Notes under the pieces: model-generated
What the model was told of the DNA's origin: nothing
The model's input: only the letters and a program-made list of their open reading frames with translations
Database searches by the model: none
Shown: positions 1-8,068 of the stretch, in pieces
How positions within the stretch are numbered: position 1 is the first letter of the stretch
How the letters are laid out: each line of letters opens with the position of its first letter
From: Kordiimonadales bacterium IMCC3096
GTDB taxonomy: Bacteria; Pseudomonadota; Alphaproteobacteria; Minwuiales; Minwuiaceae
DNA: 64,000 bases
NCBI GenBank assembly: GCA_016865035.1
Contig: CP018227.1
Location: forward strand, 2,881,501 to 2,945,500
Direction of reading: 5' to 3'
Program-made: the position numbers and the translations under genes

Positions 1-1
1 C

Positions 2-838
2 TACGGTCGCCTTGGCATCTTCGACGTGGGACGTATCCGGGTTGCAAGTGTTCACTGTGACCCGATGCTCTGTACCAGACGCCGTACGCATACGGCCCGA
101 TCGGGCAGTGATTACTATTTCCTGCCAATTCCGCACGACGAGATGCTGGCCGTGACCCAGCGGAACGATGCCGCTGCCGAACTGTCGCCCGGAGACTTCT
201 CCGTGATCTCGACCTATCAGACCTATACCTACGAACAGCCGACGGAGAACCGTCTGATCTCCCTGCGGATCGAGGGGGATCAGTTGCGGCAACGCATTCC
301 GATGATCGACGATCTGCTGGGGCAGCATTTTTCCGGTCGCTTCCCGGCAGTGCGCATGTTCGTGGACATGGCGCGCTCCTTTGCCAGCAATGCCGCCGAT
401 CTCGACGCGGCGTCAGCCGGGCGGATGGCGCATAACCTGATCGACCTGCTGGCACTGTCGCTGGATGCGCCGGAGACGGCACACCTCAGCGGGGACAACT
501 CCGTCCGCGCGGCGCATCGCAGCCGTATCTTCAATGCCATCGAGCGACGGTTCACGGACCCGCAGCTGTCGTCTGGCCAGTTCGTCGACGATCTGGGACT
601 TTCGCTGCGGTACATCCAGAAACTGCTGGCCGAGCGCGGCGAAACCCTCTCCGACCTGATCCGTCAGCGACGGCTGGAGCAGGCACGCGCCTATCTCTCG
701 GACCCGACCAGGGCGAGCCAGTCCGTCGCAGCCATCGGGTTCGATGTCGGCTTCCTTGATGCGGGCTATTTCAGCCGGGTCTTTCGCGCGGAGTCGGGAC
801 TGTCGCCGAGCGCCTATCGCCAGCGCCATCTCCCGTGA
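2..838 (+). CDS. AraC family transcriptional regulator, 5' end outside the window
   Basis: The frame is open to the left window edge, so the true start is not visible; the first usable start inside is a GTG at 26. The N-terminal two thirds look like the AraC-type cupin-like ligand-binding region. The last ~100 residues form a two-helix-turn-helix DNA-binding domain ending in the family-typical FDVGFLDAGYFSRVFRAESG and SPSAYRQRH segments. It probably senses a small molecule and regulates nearby genes. The convergent SnoaL-like genes are candidate neighbours but need not be targets. The family call is secure; the ligand is unknown. Confidence 0.85.
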   Translation, partial: YGRLGIFDVGRIRVASVHCDPMLCTRRRTHTARSGSDYYFLPIPHDEMLAVTQRNDAAAELSPGDFSVISTYQTYTYEQPTENRLISLRIEGDQLRQRIPMIDDLLGQHFSGRFPAVRMFVDMARSFASNAADLDAASAGRMAHNLIDLLALSLDAPETAHLSGDNSVRAAHRSRIFNAIERRFTDPQLSSGQFVDDLGLSLRYIQKLLAERGETLSDLIRQRRLEQARAYLSDPTRASQSVAAIGFDVGFLDAGYFSRVFRAESGLSPSAYRQRHLP

Positions 839-890
839 GAGCCGGTCAGCGCGGCGGTACGGTCTGAAGCCGTCTCTGTGTCCGGCCGGT

Positions 891-1331
891 CTACCGCCGG
901 ATCACCGTCTGCCCGGCCCAGCCCTCGCCGAAGGGGATGTTGAAGTTGAAGAGGATGTCGAGCTTGCGGATCAGCCAGCGTCCGCCCTGGCGTGCATAGT
1001 CATCCCGGTAATCGATCAGGATATGACGGCTGACCTGTCTGCCCTCTTCCACGAAAGTGCCAAGCAGGATCGCGCGCCATATGCCGGTGGCTGTTGCGCC
1101 GTCCACCTCGATCACCGGATTCATGCCGAGGTGGGCGCAGAAGGGCAGGGCTTCCGAAGCACCGTTGAAGAAGTCCCGGATTGCCTCCCGCCCCTCGTAG
1201 TGACCCAGTTCCGCGTTCGTCCAGATGCCGTCTTCCGTGAACAGTTCCGCGATCCTGTCGCCCAGCAAACCGGTATCGTTGTAGTGCCAGTAGCGGTTCT
1301 TCAACTGGATGATCTCTTCGATATCCGACAT
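891..1331 (-). CDS. SnoaL-like (NTF2-fold) protein
   Basis: This 146-residue protein has the SnoaL/NTF2-like layout: an N-terminal helix with LKNRYWHYNDTG, then LFTEDGIW, a GREAIRDFF helix and C-terminal beta strands ending in IRKLDILFNFN. Members of this fold include small isomerases, dehydratases and non-catalytic binding proteins, often in catabolic or secondary metabolic clusters. A second SnoaL-like gene lies directly upstream on the same strand, so the two may be co-transcribed. No substrate can be read from the sequence. Confidence 0.75.
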   Translation of the reverse strand: MSDIEEIIQLKNRYWHYNDTGLLGDRIAELFTEDGIWTNAELGHYEGREAIRDFFNGASEALPFCAHLGMNPVIEVDGATATGIWRAILLGTFVEEGRQVSRHILIDYRDDYARQGGRWLIRKLDILFNFNIPFGEGWAGQTVIRR

Positions 1332-1392
1332 GGTCCCTGCTCCGTGTCTCAGGCTCGGTCGTGAAATTCAGTGCTCTGGATGGCCAGCGTTC

Positions 1393-1821
1393 CTAGCTGG
1401 GGGAGGCGCCGACGATCCGGCCCAGCAGTACGCTCTGGTGCCAGCAGACCAGCTTCCAGCCGTCATCGGACAGGTACCAGGTCAGGGTGAAGCCCATGAA
1501 ACGCTGGCGAAAGCCACAGTCGCGCGGCTTGCCGCGGAAGGTGGAGAAGCCGCTGACATGCCCGGTGGTGCCGAAGACCTTCACGTTCACCTCCCGCGGG
1601 ACCCACTGGAAGAACTCCCAGAGGCCCTGGCCGCCGCCGGCAGCATGGAAGTCGATGTGATCGATGATCTCGTCCTTGGTCATGCGCCAGGGATAGTCTT
1701 CGTCCAGCGTCTCCGACTCAGCGTCGAAATAGGACCAGAACCTGTCCAGATCGCCGTTGAGCGCCCTGGTCCAGTCCTCGAATACCTCGGTGAGACTTTG
1801 CGTGGTTGCCGCATGGGCCAT
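1393..1821 (-). CDS. SnoaL/ketosteroid isomerase-like protein
   Basis: This ~142-residue NTF2-fold protein begins MAHAATTQSLTEVFEDWTRA. The ATG at 1821 was chosen over an upstream in-frame one because a strong AGGAGG-type ribosome binding site lies just before it. Motifs include FWSYFDAESETLDEDYPW and a tryptophan-rich C-terminal strand (WYLSDDGWKLVCWHQS), typical of DUF4440/SnoaL-like proteins. It sits upstream of the other NTF2-fold gene in the same direction, and the two may act on related substrates. Function unknown. Confidence 0.7.
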   Translation of the reverse strand: MAHAATTQSLTEVFEDWTRALNGDLDRFWSYFDAESETLDEDYPWRMTKDEIIDHIDFHAAGGGQGLWEFFQWVPREVNVKVFGTTGHVSGFSTFRGKPRDCGFRQRFMGFTLTWYLSDDGWKLVCWHQSVLLGRIVGASPS

Positions 1822-1972
1822 GTGCCTGTCCTCCTGTCCGGTTGTGACAGGGAGGCTATGGCCGATTGCGCCGGGCACTTAGGAGAGAGGCGTCAGATCG
1901 CATGCAGAATCGCGGCTTCGTCTGCGGAATGGCCGCAGTCGATGCCATGAGACCATCGCCCGGCGGAAGTTG

Positions 1973-4708
1973 CTACTTCGCAACCCCGTGGCAGTGCTTG
2001 TACTTCTTGCCGGAGCCGCAGGGGCAGGGGGCGTTGCGGCCGACGCGGCCCCAGGTGGAGGGGTCGTCCTTGTCCAGGCCGTTGGCGCGGCGGTTGGCGA
2101 CCGGTTGCGGGCCCGCGGGTGCAGCAGGGGCGGCAGGCTCGGCACCACCCAGGGCAGAGGCGTCCTCGTGCACTTCCTGCAGGGCGTCGGGGTCGGGGCC
2201 GCTGGGCGGGGCGATGGCGGCTTCCGGGTCCTGCATGCGCAGTTCCAGATTGGCCAGCGCGCCGGTCACGGTCTCCCGCATCCGGTTCAGCATCGCCTCG
2301 AACATCTCGAAGGCTTCCGACTTGTACTCGTTCAGCGGGTCGCGCTGGGCGTAGGCGCGCAGGCCGATACCCTGGCGCAGGAAATCGAGCTGCTGCAGAT
2401 GCTCCTTCCACGTCTGGTCGAGAATCTGGAGCACCAGGCTCTTCTCCACCATCCGCATCACGTCCGGGGTATAGCGCGCGGCCTTTTCCGCCATGTGGCG
2501 GTCCAGGGCATCGTTCAGGCGATCGCGAATGCCTTCGTCGGCAATGCCTTCCTCCGCCGCCCATTCCCGGATCGGCAGGTCGAGCGCCAGAACGCGTTTC
2601 ACCTCTTCCTCCATCCCCTCCGAGTCCCACTGCTCGGGGTAGGCGTTGGCGGGAATGTGGCGGCTGACGATGACGTCCACGGTTTCGCGGCGCATGTCGA
2701 CCACGGTCTCCGACACGTCGTCGGTTTCCATCAGCTCGATGCGCTGTTCGTAGATCACCTTGCGCTGGTCGTTCATCACGTCGTCGAAGCGCAGCAGGTT
2801 CTTGCGGATGTCGTAGTTGCGCGCCTCCACCTTCTGCTGCGCCTTCTCGAGGGCCTTGTTGATCCAGGGGTGGACGATGGCCTCCCCCTCCTTCAGGCCC
2901 AGGCGACGCAGCATGCTGTCCATGCGCTCCGACCCGAAGATGCGCATCAGGTCATCGTCAAGGCTGAGGTAGAACCGCGACGTGCCGGGATCGCCCTGAC
3001 GGCCGGAACGGCCCCGCAACTGGTTGTCGATGCGGCGGCTCTCGTGGCGTTCGGTGCCGAGCACGAACAGGCCCCCCGCCGCCTTCACCTTGGCGCGTTC
3101 CTCAGCGACCTCGTCGCGGATGCGTTTCGCCAGTTCCTCGCGCTTCGATTCATCGCGCAGTTCGGCCAGTTCCTGTTCCAGCCGCATGTCGAGATTGCCG
3201 CCGAGCTGGATGTCGGTGCCGCGACCGGCCATGTTGGTGGCGATGGTTACCGCGCCCAGACGCCCGGCCTGGGAGATGATCTGCGCTTCCTGCTCGTGAT
3301 AGCGCGCGTTCAGCACGCTGTGCCTGATGTTGCGCTTCTTCAGCGCCTCCGACAGCAGTTCGGACTTGTCGATGGAGACGGTGCCGACCAGCACCGGCTG
3401 GCCCCGCTTCTGGCAGTCCTCCAGCGTATCGACGATGGCGGCGGTCTTCTCGGCGGCGGTGCGATAGACCTCGTCGTCCTGATCGTCGCGCTGGACCATC
3501 ACGTTGGTCGGGATCTCGACCACATCCAGCTTGTAGATCTGCTGGAACTCCTCGGCCTCGGTTGCCGCCGTGCCGGTCATGCCCGACAGGGTCGGATACA
3601 TGCGGAAATAGTTCTGGAAGGTGATGGAGGCGAGGGTCTGGTTCTCGGGCTGGATGGTGACGCCTTCCTTGGCCTCCAGCGCCTGATGCAGCCCCTCCGA
3701 ATAGCGCCGCCCCTCCATCATGCGCCCGGTGAACTCATCAATGATGATCACCTTGTCGTTGCGCACGATGTAGTCGGTGTCGCGCTGGAATACCTTGTGC
3801 GCCCGCACGGCCTGATTGATGTGGTGGACGATGGAGATGTTCTCCATGTCGTAGAGGCTGGGGGCATGCAGCATTTCCAGCTCGGCCAGCCGGGCCTCCA
3901 TATGCTCCTGGCCCTCTTCGGTCAGGGAGGCGCTGCGGGTCTTCTCGTCGACCTCGATATGTTCATCCGACAGTTCGGCGACCAGCGGATTGATGGTCGT
4001 GTAGAGGTCGGAGGAATCCTCGGCAGGGCCGGAGATGATCAGCGGCGTCCGCGCCTCGTCGACCAGGATGGAGTCGACCTCGTCGACGATGGCGAAGTTG
4101 AACGGGCGATGCACCATCTCGCCGCGTGTGAACTTCATGTTGTCGCGCAGATAGTCGAAGCCAAGCTCGTTGTTGGTGGCATAGGTGACGTCGCACAGAT
4201 AGGCGGCGCGGCGTTCCAGATCGGACATGCCATGCACGATGCAGCCGACGGTCAGCCCCAGGAACTGATAGATCTCCGCCATCCAGGCACTGTCGCGCTG
4301 GGCCAGGTAGTCGTTGACGGTGACGACATGCACGCCCTTGCCTGACAGGGCGTTCAGCACGACGGGCAGCGTTGCCACCAGCGTCTTGCCCTCGCCGGTC
4401 TTCATCTCGGCGATATTGCCTTCATGCAGCACCATGCCGCCGACCATCTGGACGTCGTAGTGGCGTTGCCCCAGGGTGCGTTTCGCCGCTTCGCGCACGA
4501 TGGCGAAGGTCTCGTTCATGACCGCATCCAGCGTCTTGCCGGCTGCGACCTCGGCCTTCAGTTCCGTGATCCGGGCGCGCATTTCATCGTCGCTCAGGGC
4601 CGCGATCTGCGGCTCCAGCGCGTTGATGGGTTCCACCCGTTTCAGGTACGTCTTCACCAGACGGTCGTTCGGGGTTCCGAATATCTTTCGGGCCAGGGCG
4701 CCGATCAT
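1973..4708 (-). CDS. secA: Preprotein translocase ATPase SecA
   Basis: SecA is the cytoplasmic ATPase that drives unfolded preproteins through SecYEG. The 911-residue product has the usual family length. It shows a Walker A ([12 protein letters not shown], near residue 105), a DEAD-like Walker B ([17 protein letters not shown], near 208), helicase motif [15 protein letters not shown] and [12 protein letters not shown] in the second nucleotide-binding fold. It ends in a zinc-binding [14 protein letters not shown] tail that contacts SecB and lipid. The ATG at 4708 gives the standard N-terminus [18 protein letters not shown] and has GAGGA upstream; a longer frame upstream has no family similarity. 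It is divergent from the isomerase gene. Confidence 0.97.
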   Translation of the reverse strand: MIGALARKIFGTPNDRLVKTYLKRVEPINALEPQIAALSDDEMRARITELKAEVAAGKTLDAVMNETFAIVREAAKRTLGQRHYDVQMVGGMVLHEGNIAEMKTGEGKTLVATLPVVLNALSGKGVHVVTVNDYLAQRDSAWMAEIYQFLGLTVGCIVHGMSDLERRAAYLCDVTYATNNELGFDYLRDNMKFTRGEMVHRPFNFAIVDEVDSILVDEARTPLIISGPAEDSSDLYTTINPLVAELSDEHIEVDEKTRSASLTEEGQEHMEARLAELEMLHAPSLYDMENISIVHHINQAVRAHKVFQRDTDYIVRNDKVIIIDEFTGRMMEGRRYSEGLHQALEAKEGVTIQPENQTLASITFQNYFRMYPTLSGMTGTAATEAEEFQQIYKLDVVEIPTNVMVQRDDQDDEVYRTAAEKTAAIVDTLEDCQKRGQPVLVGTVSIDKSELLSEALKKRNIRHSVLNARYHEQEAQIISQAGRLGAVTIATNMAGRGTDIQLGGNLDMRLEQELAELRDESKREELAKRIRDEVAEERAKVKAAGGLFVLGTERHESRRIDNQLRGRSGRQGDPGTSRFYLSLDDDLMRIFGSERMDSMLRRLGLKEGEAIVHPWINKALEKAQQKVEARNYDIRKNLLRFDDVMNDQRKVIYEQRIELMETDDVSETVVDMRRETVDVIVSRHIPANAYPEQWDSEGMEEEVKRVLALDLPIREWAAEEGIADEGIRDRLNDALDRHMAEKAARYTPDVMRMVEKSLVLQILDQTWKEHLQQLDFLRQGIGLRAYAQRDPLNEYKSEAFEMFEAMLNRMRETVTGALANLELRMQDPEAAIAPPSGPDPDALQEVHEDASALGGAEPAAPAAPAGPQPVANRRANGLDKDDPSTWGRVGRNAPCPCGSGKKYKHCHGVAK

Positions 4709-4983
4709 GCGCTGGATCCTCATGCGAGAGAGTGTCCGCACGACCCCGCGCATGTGTCGCGACAGCGCGTGCGGCGGACCGGGAATTACCCGGGTGACAT
4801 AGGCGGGGCGCGTGGCACTGTCAACGCGGCGCAAGTGCGCTGCCCCCTGCAGTAACCGGACAGTGCACCGGATCGTGATCCAATCGCCTTGTGACTGCGG
4901 GCCTGCATCTTTATGTGAGAGGGCTGAAACCCGCTCCAACGGACGGCGAAGCGCCGTACGGATCATCGAGAAGGAACGCATTC

Positions 4984-5892
4984 ATGCTGATCAACCACCG
5001 TCATGGTCTGGCCCTCGTGCTCGGCCTGGCGCTCACCGCGCCTGCCGCCCTCGCCCAGACCACGACCGCGCCGACGCCCGCTGCGGAACCGACCGAGGCC
5101 GAGAAGGTGGAACAGAACCCGGTCGTGGCCCGTGTGAATGGTGAGGAGATCCGGCTGGAGGCCGTGATGTCGATGATCCAGGACCTGCCGCCGCAGTACC
5201 AGCAGGTGCCGATCTCGACGCTCTACCCGATGCTGGTGAAGCGTGCCGTCAACCACTCCCTGCTGCTTGATGCGGCGGAGGCTGCCGGCCTGCGGGGCAA
5301 CGAGAAACTGGAAGCCGAGGTCGAGGAGTTTCGCCAGAACAAGATGCGCGAATATCTGCTGCTCGGTCAGCTGGAGAAGGACGTGACGGAGGAGGCCCTG
5401 CGCGCCGCCTACGCGCGCTTCCTGGTCGACAATCCCGCGACCCAGGAGATCCGCGCCCGCCACATCCTGCTGAAGACCGAGGATGAGGCCAAGGCCGTGA
5501 TCGCCGAACTGCAGGGCGGTGCCGACTTTGCCGAACTCGCCAAGGCGAAGTCACAGGGACCGTCCGCACCCACCGGTGGCGACCTGGGCTTCTTCACGGC
5601 GGACAAGATGGTGAAGCCGTTCTCCGATGCCGCATATAAGATGGCGGAGCAGGAGATCAGCGCCGAGCCCGTCCAGACCCGCTTCGGCTGGCACGTGATC
5701 AAGGTCGAGGAACGCCGCGACCAGCCGCGCCCGACGTTCGAGGAAAAGCGTCAGGAACTGGAGCAGGAAATGACCGGTGAGATGATCGGCAACATCATCG
5801 CCGACCTGCGCAAGGACGCGAAGATCGAGGAGCTGAACCTCGACGGCTCCCCCCTGACCGAACCCGGCCAGCCCGCCGCACCGAAGGAATAG
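4984..5892 (+). CDS. Periplasmic parvulin-type peptidylprolyl isomerase
   Basis: This exported folding catalyst acts on prolyl bonds of envelope proteins. The ATG at 4984, preceded by AAGGA, gives a clean Sec signal peptide (residues 1-25, ending ALAQ). A SurA/PrsA-like N-terminal helical region (VVARVNGEEIRLEAV) comes next, followed by a rotamase domain at about residues 155-245 with RARHILLKTEDEA, GGDLGFF and RFGWHVIKVEERR. It lies divergent from secA, so secretion and folding functions are adjacent. The gene ends just before a strong hairpin that also served the phosphatase gene that once converged on it. Confidence 0.9.
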   Translation: MLINHRHGLALVLGLALTAPAALAQTTTAPTPAAEPTEAEKVEQNPVVARVNGEEIRLEAVMSMIQDLPPQYQQVPISTLYPMLVKRAVNHSLLLDAAEAAGLRGNEKLEAEVEEFRQNKMREYLLLGQLEKDVTEEALRAAYARFLVDNPATQEIRARHILLKTEDEAKAVIAELQGGADFAELAKAKSQGPSAPTGGDLGFFTADKMVKPFSDAAYKMAEQEISAEPVQTRFGWHVIKVEERRDQPRPTFEEKRQELEQEMTGEMIGNIIADLRKDAKIEELNLDGSPLTEPGQPAAPKE

Positions 5893-5900
5893 GCCTGACC

Positions 5901-5952
5901 GCAGCCCCGGACCTGTCGCCGAGTCATTTCGTCGGTGCCGGGCCGGGGCTGC
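5901..5952. terminator. Hairpin between the isomerase gene and the phosphatase remnant
   Basis: A perfect 10-bp inverted repeat (GCAGCCCCGG at 5901-5910 and its complement at 5943-5952) is extended inside by CGCCGA pairing with TCGGTG. It lies directly after the isomerase stop and after the stop of the phosphatase-tail remnant read from the other strand. A shared bidirectional terminator is the natural reading. There is no T tract, so efficiency is uncertain. Confidence 0.6.
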
Positions 5953-5986
5953 AGCGTTTCAGGATGCGGTCGCGGAGCCGGCGCGG
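5924..5986 (-). pseudogene. Displaced 3' end of the low-molecular-weight phosphatase gene
   Basis: Read on the minus strand, this stretch encodes a tail RLRDRILKRCSPGPAPTK followed by TGA. It is nearly identical to the last residues of the intact phosphatase encoded at 10830-11276 (LRDRILKRFSPGPAPTV). No start codon or upstream domain is present. It lies next to the hairpin expected at the end of that gene. The simplest reading is that this is the original 3' end, cut off when the 4.9-kb acylation islet arrived. Tandem duplication is the alternative. Confidence 0.7.
5930..5980. repeat. Left copy of 51-bp direct repeat flanking the acylation islet
   Basis: This stretch matches 10836-10886 in the same orientation at 47 of 51 positions (mismatches at 5936, 5952, 5975 and 5979). 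The repeat covers the coding 3' end of the phosphatase gene. The spacing between copies is 4,906 bp and everything between belongs to the acylation operon. It resembles the footprint of recombination at a gene's 3' end. Confidence 0.85.
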
Positions 5987-6007
5987 ATCAGAGCTGTCAT
6001 CAGGTTC

Positions 6008-6169
6008 TCAGCGCGATGACCCGACGTCGAAATACAGGATCTGGTCTCCTGCGTAGTACCCGAGCAAGGCGATCACCGCGAACAGCATGAAAGAGTAGAT
6101 GAGCACCAAGGCAGGTGCGACTAGCCATTGCGGCATTAGCCGACCGATGGATCTGGACCAGGGTGTCAT
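6008..6169 (-). CDS. DltX-like membrane microprotein
   Basis: This 53-residue protein starts at an ATG whose last two bases are shared with the MBOAT stop codon (ATGA), so translation is probably coupled. It has a short basic N-terminus, one hydrophobic helix (residues about 16-37) and a short C-terminal tail that would be extracytoplasmic, ending I44-L45-Y46-F47-D48-V49-GSSR. Gram-positive DltX is a one-helix microprotein whose C-terminal tyrosine motif accepts the acyl group from the MBOAT DltB and passes it to DltD. Tyr46 would be the equivalent residue. The role is inferred from size, topology and operon position. Confidence 0.65.
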   Translation of the reverse strand: MTPWSRSIGRLMPQWLVAPALVLIYSFMLFAVIALLGYYAGDQILYFDVGSSR

Positions 6170-7248
6170 GGGGACATGTACTCTGCCAGGCGGGACAGGA
6201 CCGGGTGTGTGGCACTGAGCCAAAGGGCGGCGAAGGCCATTCCGATCACGGATACCAGACTTGTCGGCAGATTACCGGTCGGTATGCGGAAGGCAAGCTG
6301 GGTGATGGTGATACCCAGTCCCTGCCACAGACCCCACCCGAGCCAGTACAATGAGGTTTCGTGCCAGAGACCCATGGCCAGCATGGCCGCAAGTACTCCG
6401 GGATAGGCTGATCTGGTTGCAGCGGATACGGGTCGGAAGACGTAGTCGCGGCAAAAGCCGGTCAGTGTCATGTGCCAGCGATTCCAGAACTCGACCAGGT
6501 TCCTGGCGCGCCAGGGGGCGTTGAAGTTCTCCTCGATCCTCAGCCCCGTCATCAGCGACAGCCCGATCGCCAGCGAACTGAACCCGGCGAACGTGAGATA
6601 GAGGCTGATCCAGTCGATCGCTCCGACAATCCAGTCGCTCAGGAACACGGGGAGCGGCTCGAGCAGGGAGCGACACTCTCGCTCGATGCGGGTCATCAGC
6701 CAGGTTCCGATCACAACCGCCTGAAACGCTCCCCACAACGCGCGCTCGGCGCCCGTGAAGAGTTCCGCGGCATTCTTCCGGCGACGGGAGAGCTCGCGCT
6801 GGAAGTTCTGGAACCGATGGATCGGGCCGGCTGCCAGTACCGGCAGGAACAACTGGTACCGCATGTAGTCCGTCAAGCCGGGCCGGGTCAGAGTCCCCAT
6901 CCACCAGTCCGACAGGACATGGACATGACGCAGGGTGAAATAGGCGGCTCCGATCCAGAGGTATCCGGGAAGGTCACGCAACCAGACGAGCGCCGCAACA
7001 TGCAGAAACACGGTCAGGCCGAAGAAGGCCCCCTTGCGACCGGACCGGTCACCCAGTTGCATCGACCAGATCGAGATGAGGGAGCCGGCCAGCAGCCAGA
7101 TGGCACTGCTCACGGAAAGGATGCACAGGCAGACAAGGGTCAGTACCGATATTGCCGACTGGACGTGCCGAGCGGGCAATGCCCAATAGCTGAGCACGCA
7201 CAGCAACGCGCCTGCGAGCAGTACGATGAATTCAGCGTTGGTCGGCAC
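6166..7248 (-). CDS. MBOAT family membrane-bound O-acyltransferase
   Basis: This polytopic membrane protein of 360 residues is somewhat shorter than typical DltB or AlgI. It has the MBOAT core: FWNRWHMTLTGFCRDYVFRP with His259, then GLWHETSLYWLGWGLWQG with His296 as the likely catalytic histidine. Upstream, AAGPIHRFQNF and ENFNAPWRARNLVEFW match the family's re-entrant regions. In dlt-type systems the MBOAT takes an acyl group from a carrier thioester in the cytoplasm and exports it. The start is GTG, overlapping the SGNH gene by 17 bp, and the stop overlaps the microprotein start. Base composition is lower in GC than neighbouring genes. Confidence 0.88.
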   Translation of the reverse strand: MPTNAEFIVLLAGALLCVLSYWALPARHVQSAISVLTLVCLCILSVSSAIWLLAGSLISIWSMQLGDRSGRKGAFFGLTVFLHVAALVWLRDLPGYLWIGAAYFTLRHVHVLSDWWMGTLTRPGLTDYMRYQLFLPVLAAGPIHRFQNFQRELSRRRKNAAELFTGAERALWGAFQAVVIGTWLMTRIERECRSLLEPLPVFLSDWIVGAIDWISLYLTFAGFSSLAIGLSLMTGLRIEENFNAPWRARNLVEFWNRWHMTLTGFCRDYVFRPVSAATRSAYPGVLAAMLAMGLWHETSLYWLGWGLWQGLGITITQLAFRIPTGNLPTSLVSVIGMAFAALWLSATHPVLSRLAEYMSP

Positions 7249-8068
7249 TTTGCCGCCAGTATCGTCGGAGTTCCGCCATGAACCTGGCTTGCCCAGAGAG
7301 GTTCAGGTGTCCTACTTCATCGGCAAACAGCGCGTCGGGCCACGCGGCATCTGCCAGCATTGCAGTGGCATCCGGTGGTACCACGTAAGACGTGAGGTAA
7401 TGGTGCAGGGGAATCCCCAGCTCCTGCGCGATTTCCTGCAGCCGTTGCCGATGCCGGGGCGGTTCGAAGAAGACCAGATCGATATTCTGCCTTGCCGCGA
7501 CTTCTGTCAGCGAGGCCAGGGCTTCCTTGTGCTCATTGCCCGAAGACCGGAGCGCCGTGTTCCTTTGCCAGCGCACGACGCCATCCCAGCTGCCCCGGAA
7601 TGCGGGATAATCGACGGAAGTCCCGTTGCCGTCCAATGCCACGGAGATCGCCTCGCGGAGATGCTCGGTGAATGCGTCGGACCAGTCACCAAGCGCGGCA
7701 ACCCAGCCCGGCAGATAGTCCGGACGGTTCACACGCGGCGGATCAGAATAGGCAAAGGCATTGAGTTCAATCAGGATGACCCTGGCACCCTCATCGATGG
7801 CTTTCTGGCTCAGGGCCATCGTTTCAGAAGCAGATATGGCCGGAACAAACCAGACGACATGACGGCGGTTGTCGCCCAGCAATCCCTCCTGCACCTGATC
7901 CTGCTGTATGGCGGCAGCACTGAGCGACGACCCGATCACGACGATCGGCGTTTCGGCCTCCAGAGCGTGCACCTCCGTAACGGGCTGCCAGTTCCAGATC
8001 ATCATGATCGACCCGACTGTCAGCAGGAGCACGACAGCCCATACTGATGCGAAGATGCGTGGCGTCAC
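7232..8068 (-). CDS. SGNH-like envelope acyltransferase (DltD/AlgJ type)
   Basis: The 278-residue product has an N-terminal signal anchor (about residues 8-26) and an extracytoplasmic domain. It shows a nucleophile motif GSSLS at 46-50 and a late D-E-V-G-H-L-N segment at 250-256 that could supply the acid and His254 of the triad. Proteins of this type receive the acyl group on serine and transfer it to a polymer (teichoic acid for DltD, alginate for AlgJ). The GTG start overlaps the ligase stop as GTGA. Its place between ligase and MBOAT supports a DltD-like role; the acceptor polymer is unknown. Confidence 0.75.
   Translation of the reverse strand: MTPRIFASVWAVVLLLTVGSIMMIWNWQPVTEVHALEAETPIVVIGSSLSAAAIQQDQVQEGLLGDNRRHVVWFVPAISASETMALSQKAIDEGARVILIELNAFAYSDPPRVNRPDYLPGWVAALGDWSDAFTEHLREAISVALDGNGTSVDYPAFRGSWDGVVRWQRNTALRSSGNEHKEALASLTEVAARQNIDLVFFEPPRHRQRLQEIAQELGIPLHHYLTSYVVPPDATAMLADAAWPDALFADEVGHLNLSGQARFMAELRRYWRQSADQR

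Noticed and set aside
1970-4345. A 791-codon open frame on the plus strand opposite secA
   Set aside because: It is the antisense shadow of a certain gene in high-GC DNA. Its conceptual protein has no domain and an odd Leu/Val/His/Asp composition.
4813-4828. Sigma-54-like TGGCAC-N-GC spacing before the isomerase gene
   Set aside because: Spacing fits but the TT of the -12 box and two other positions are wrong; probably chance.
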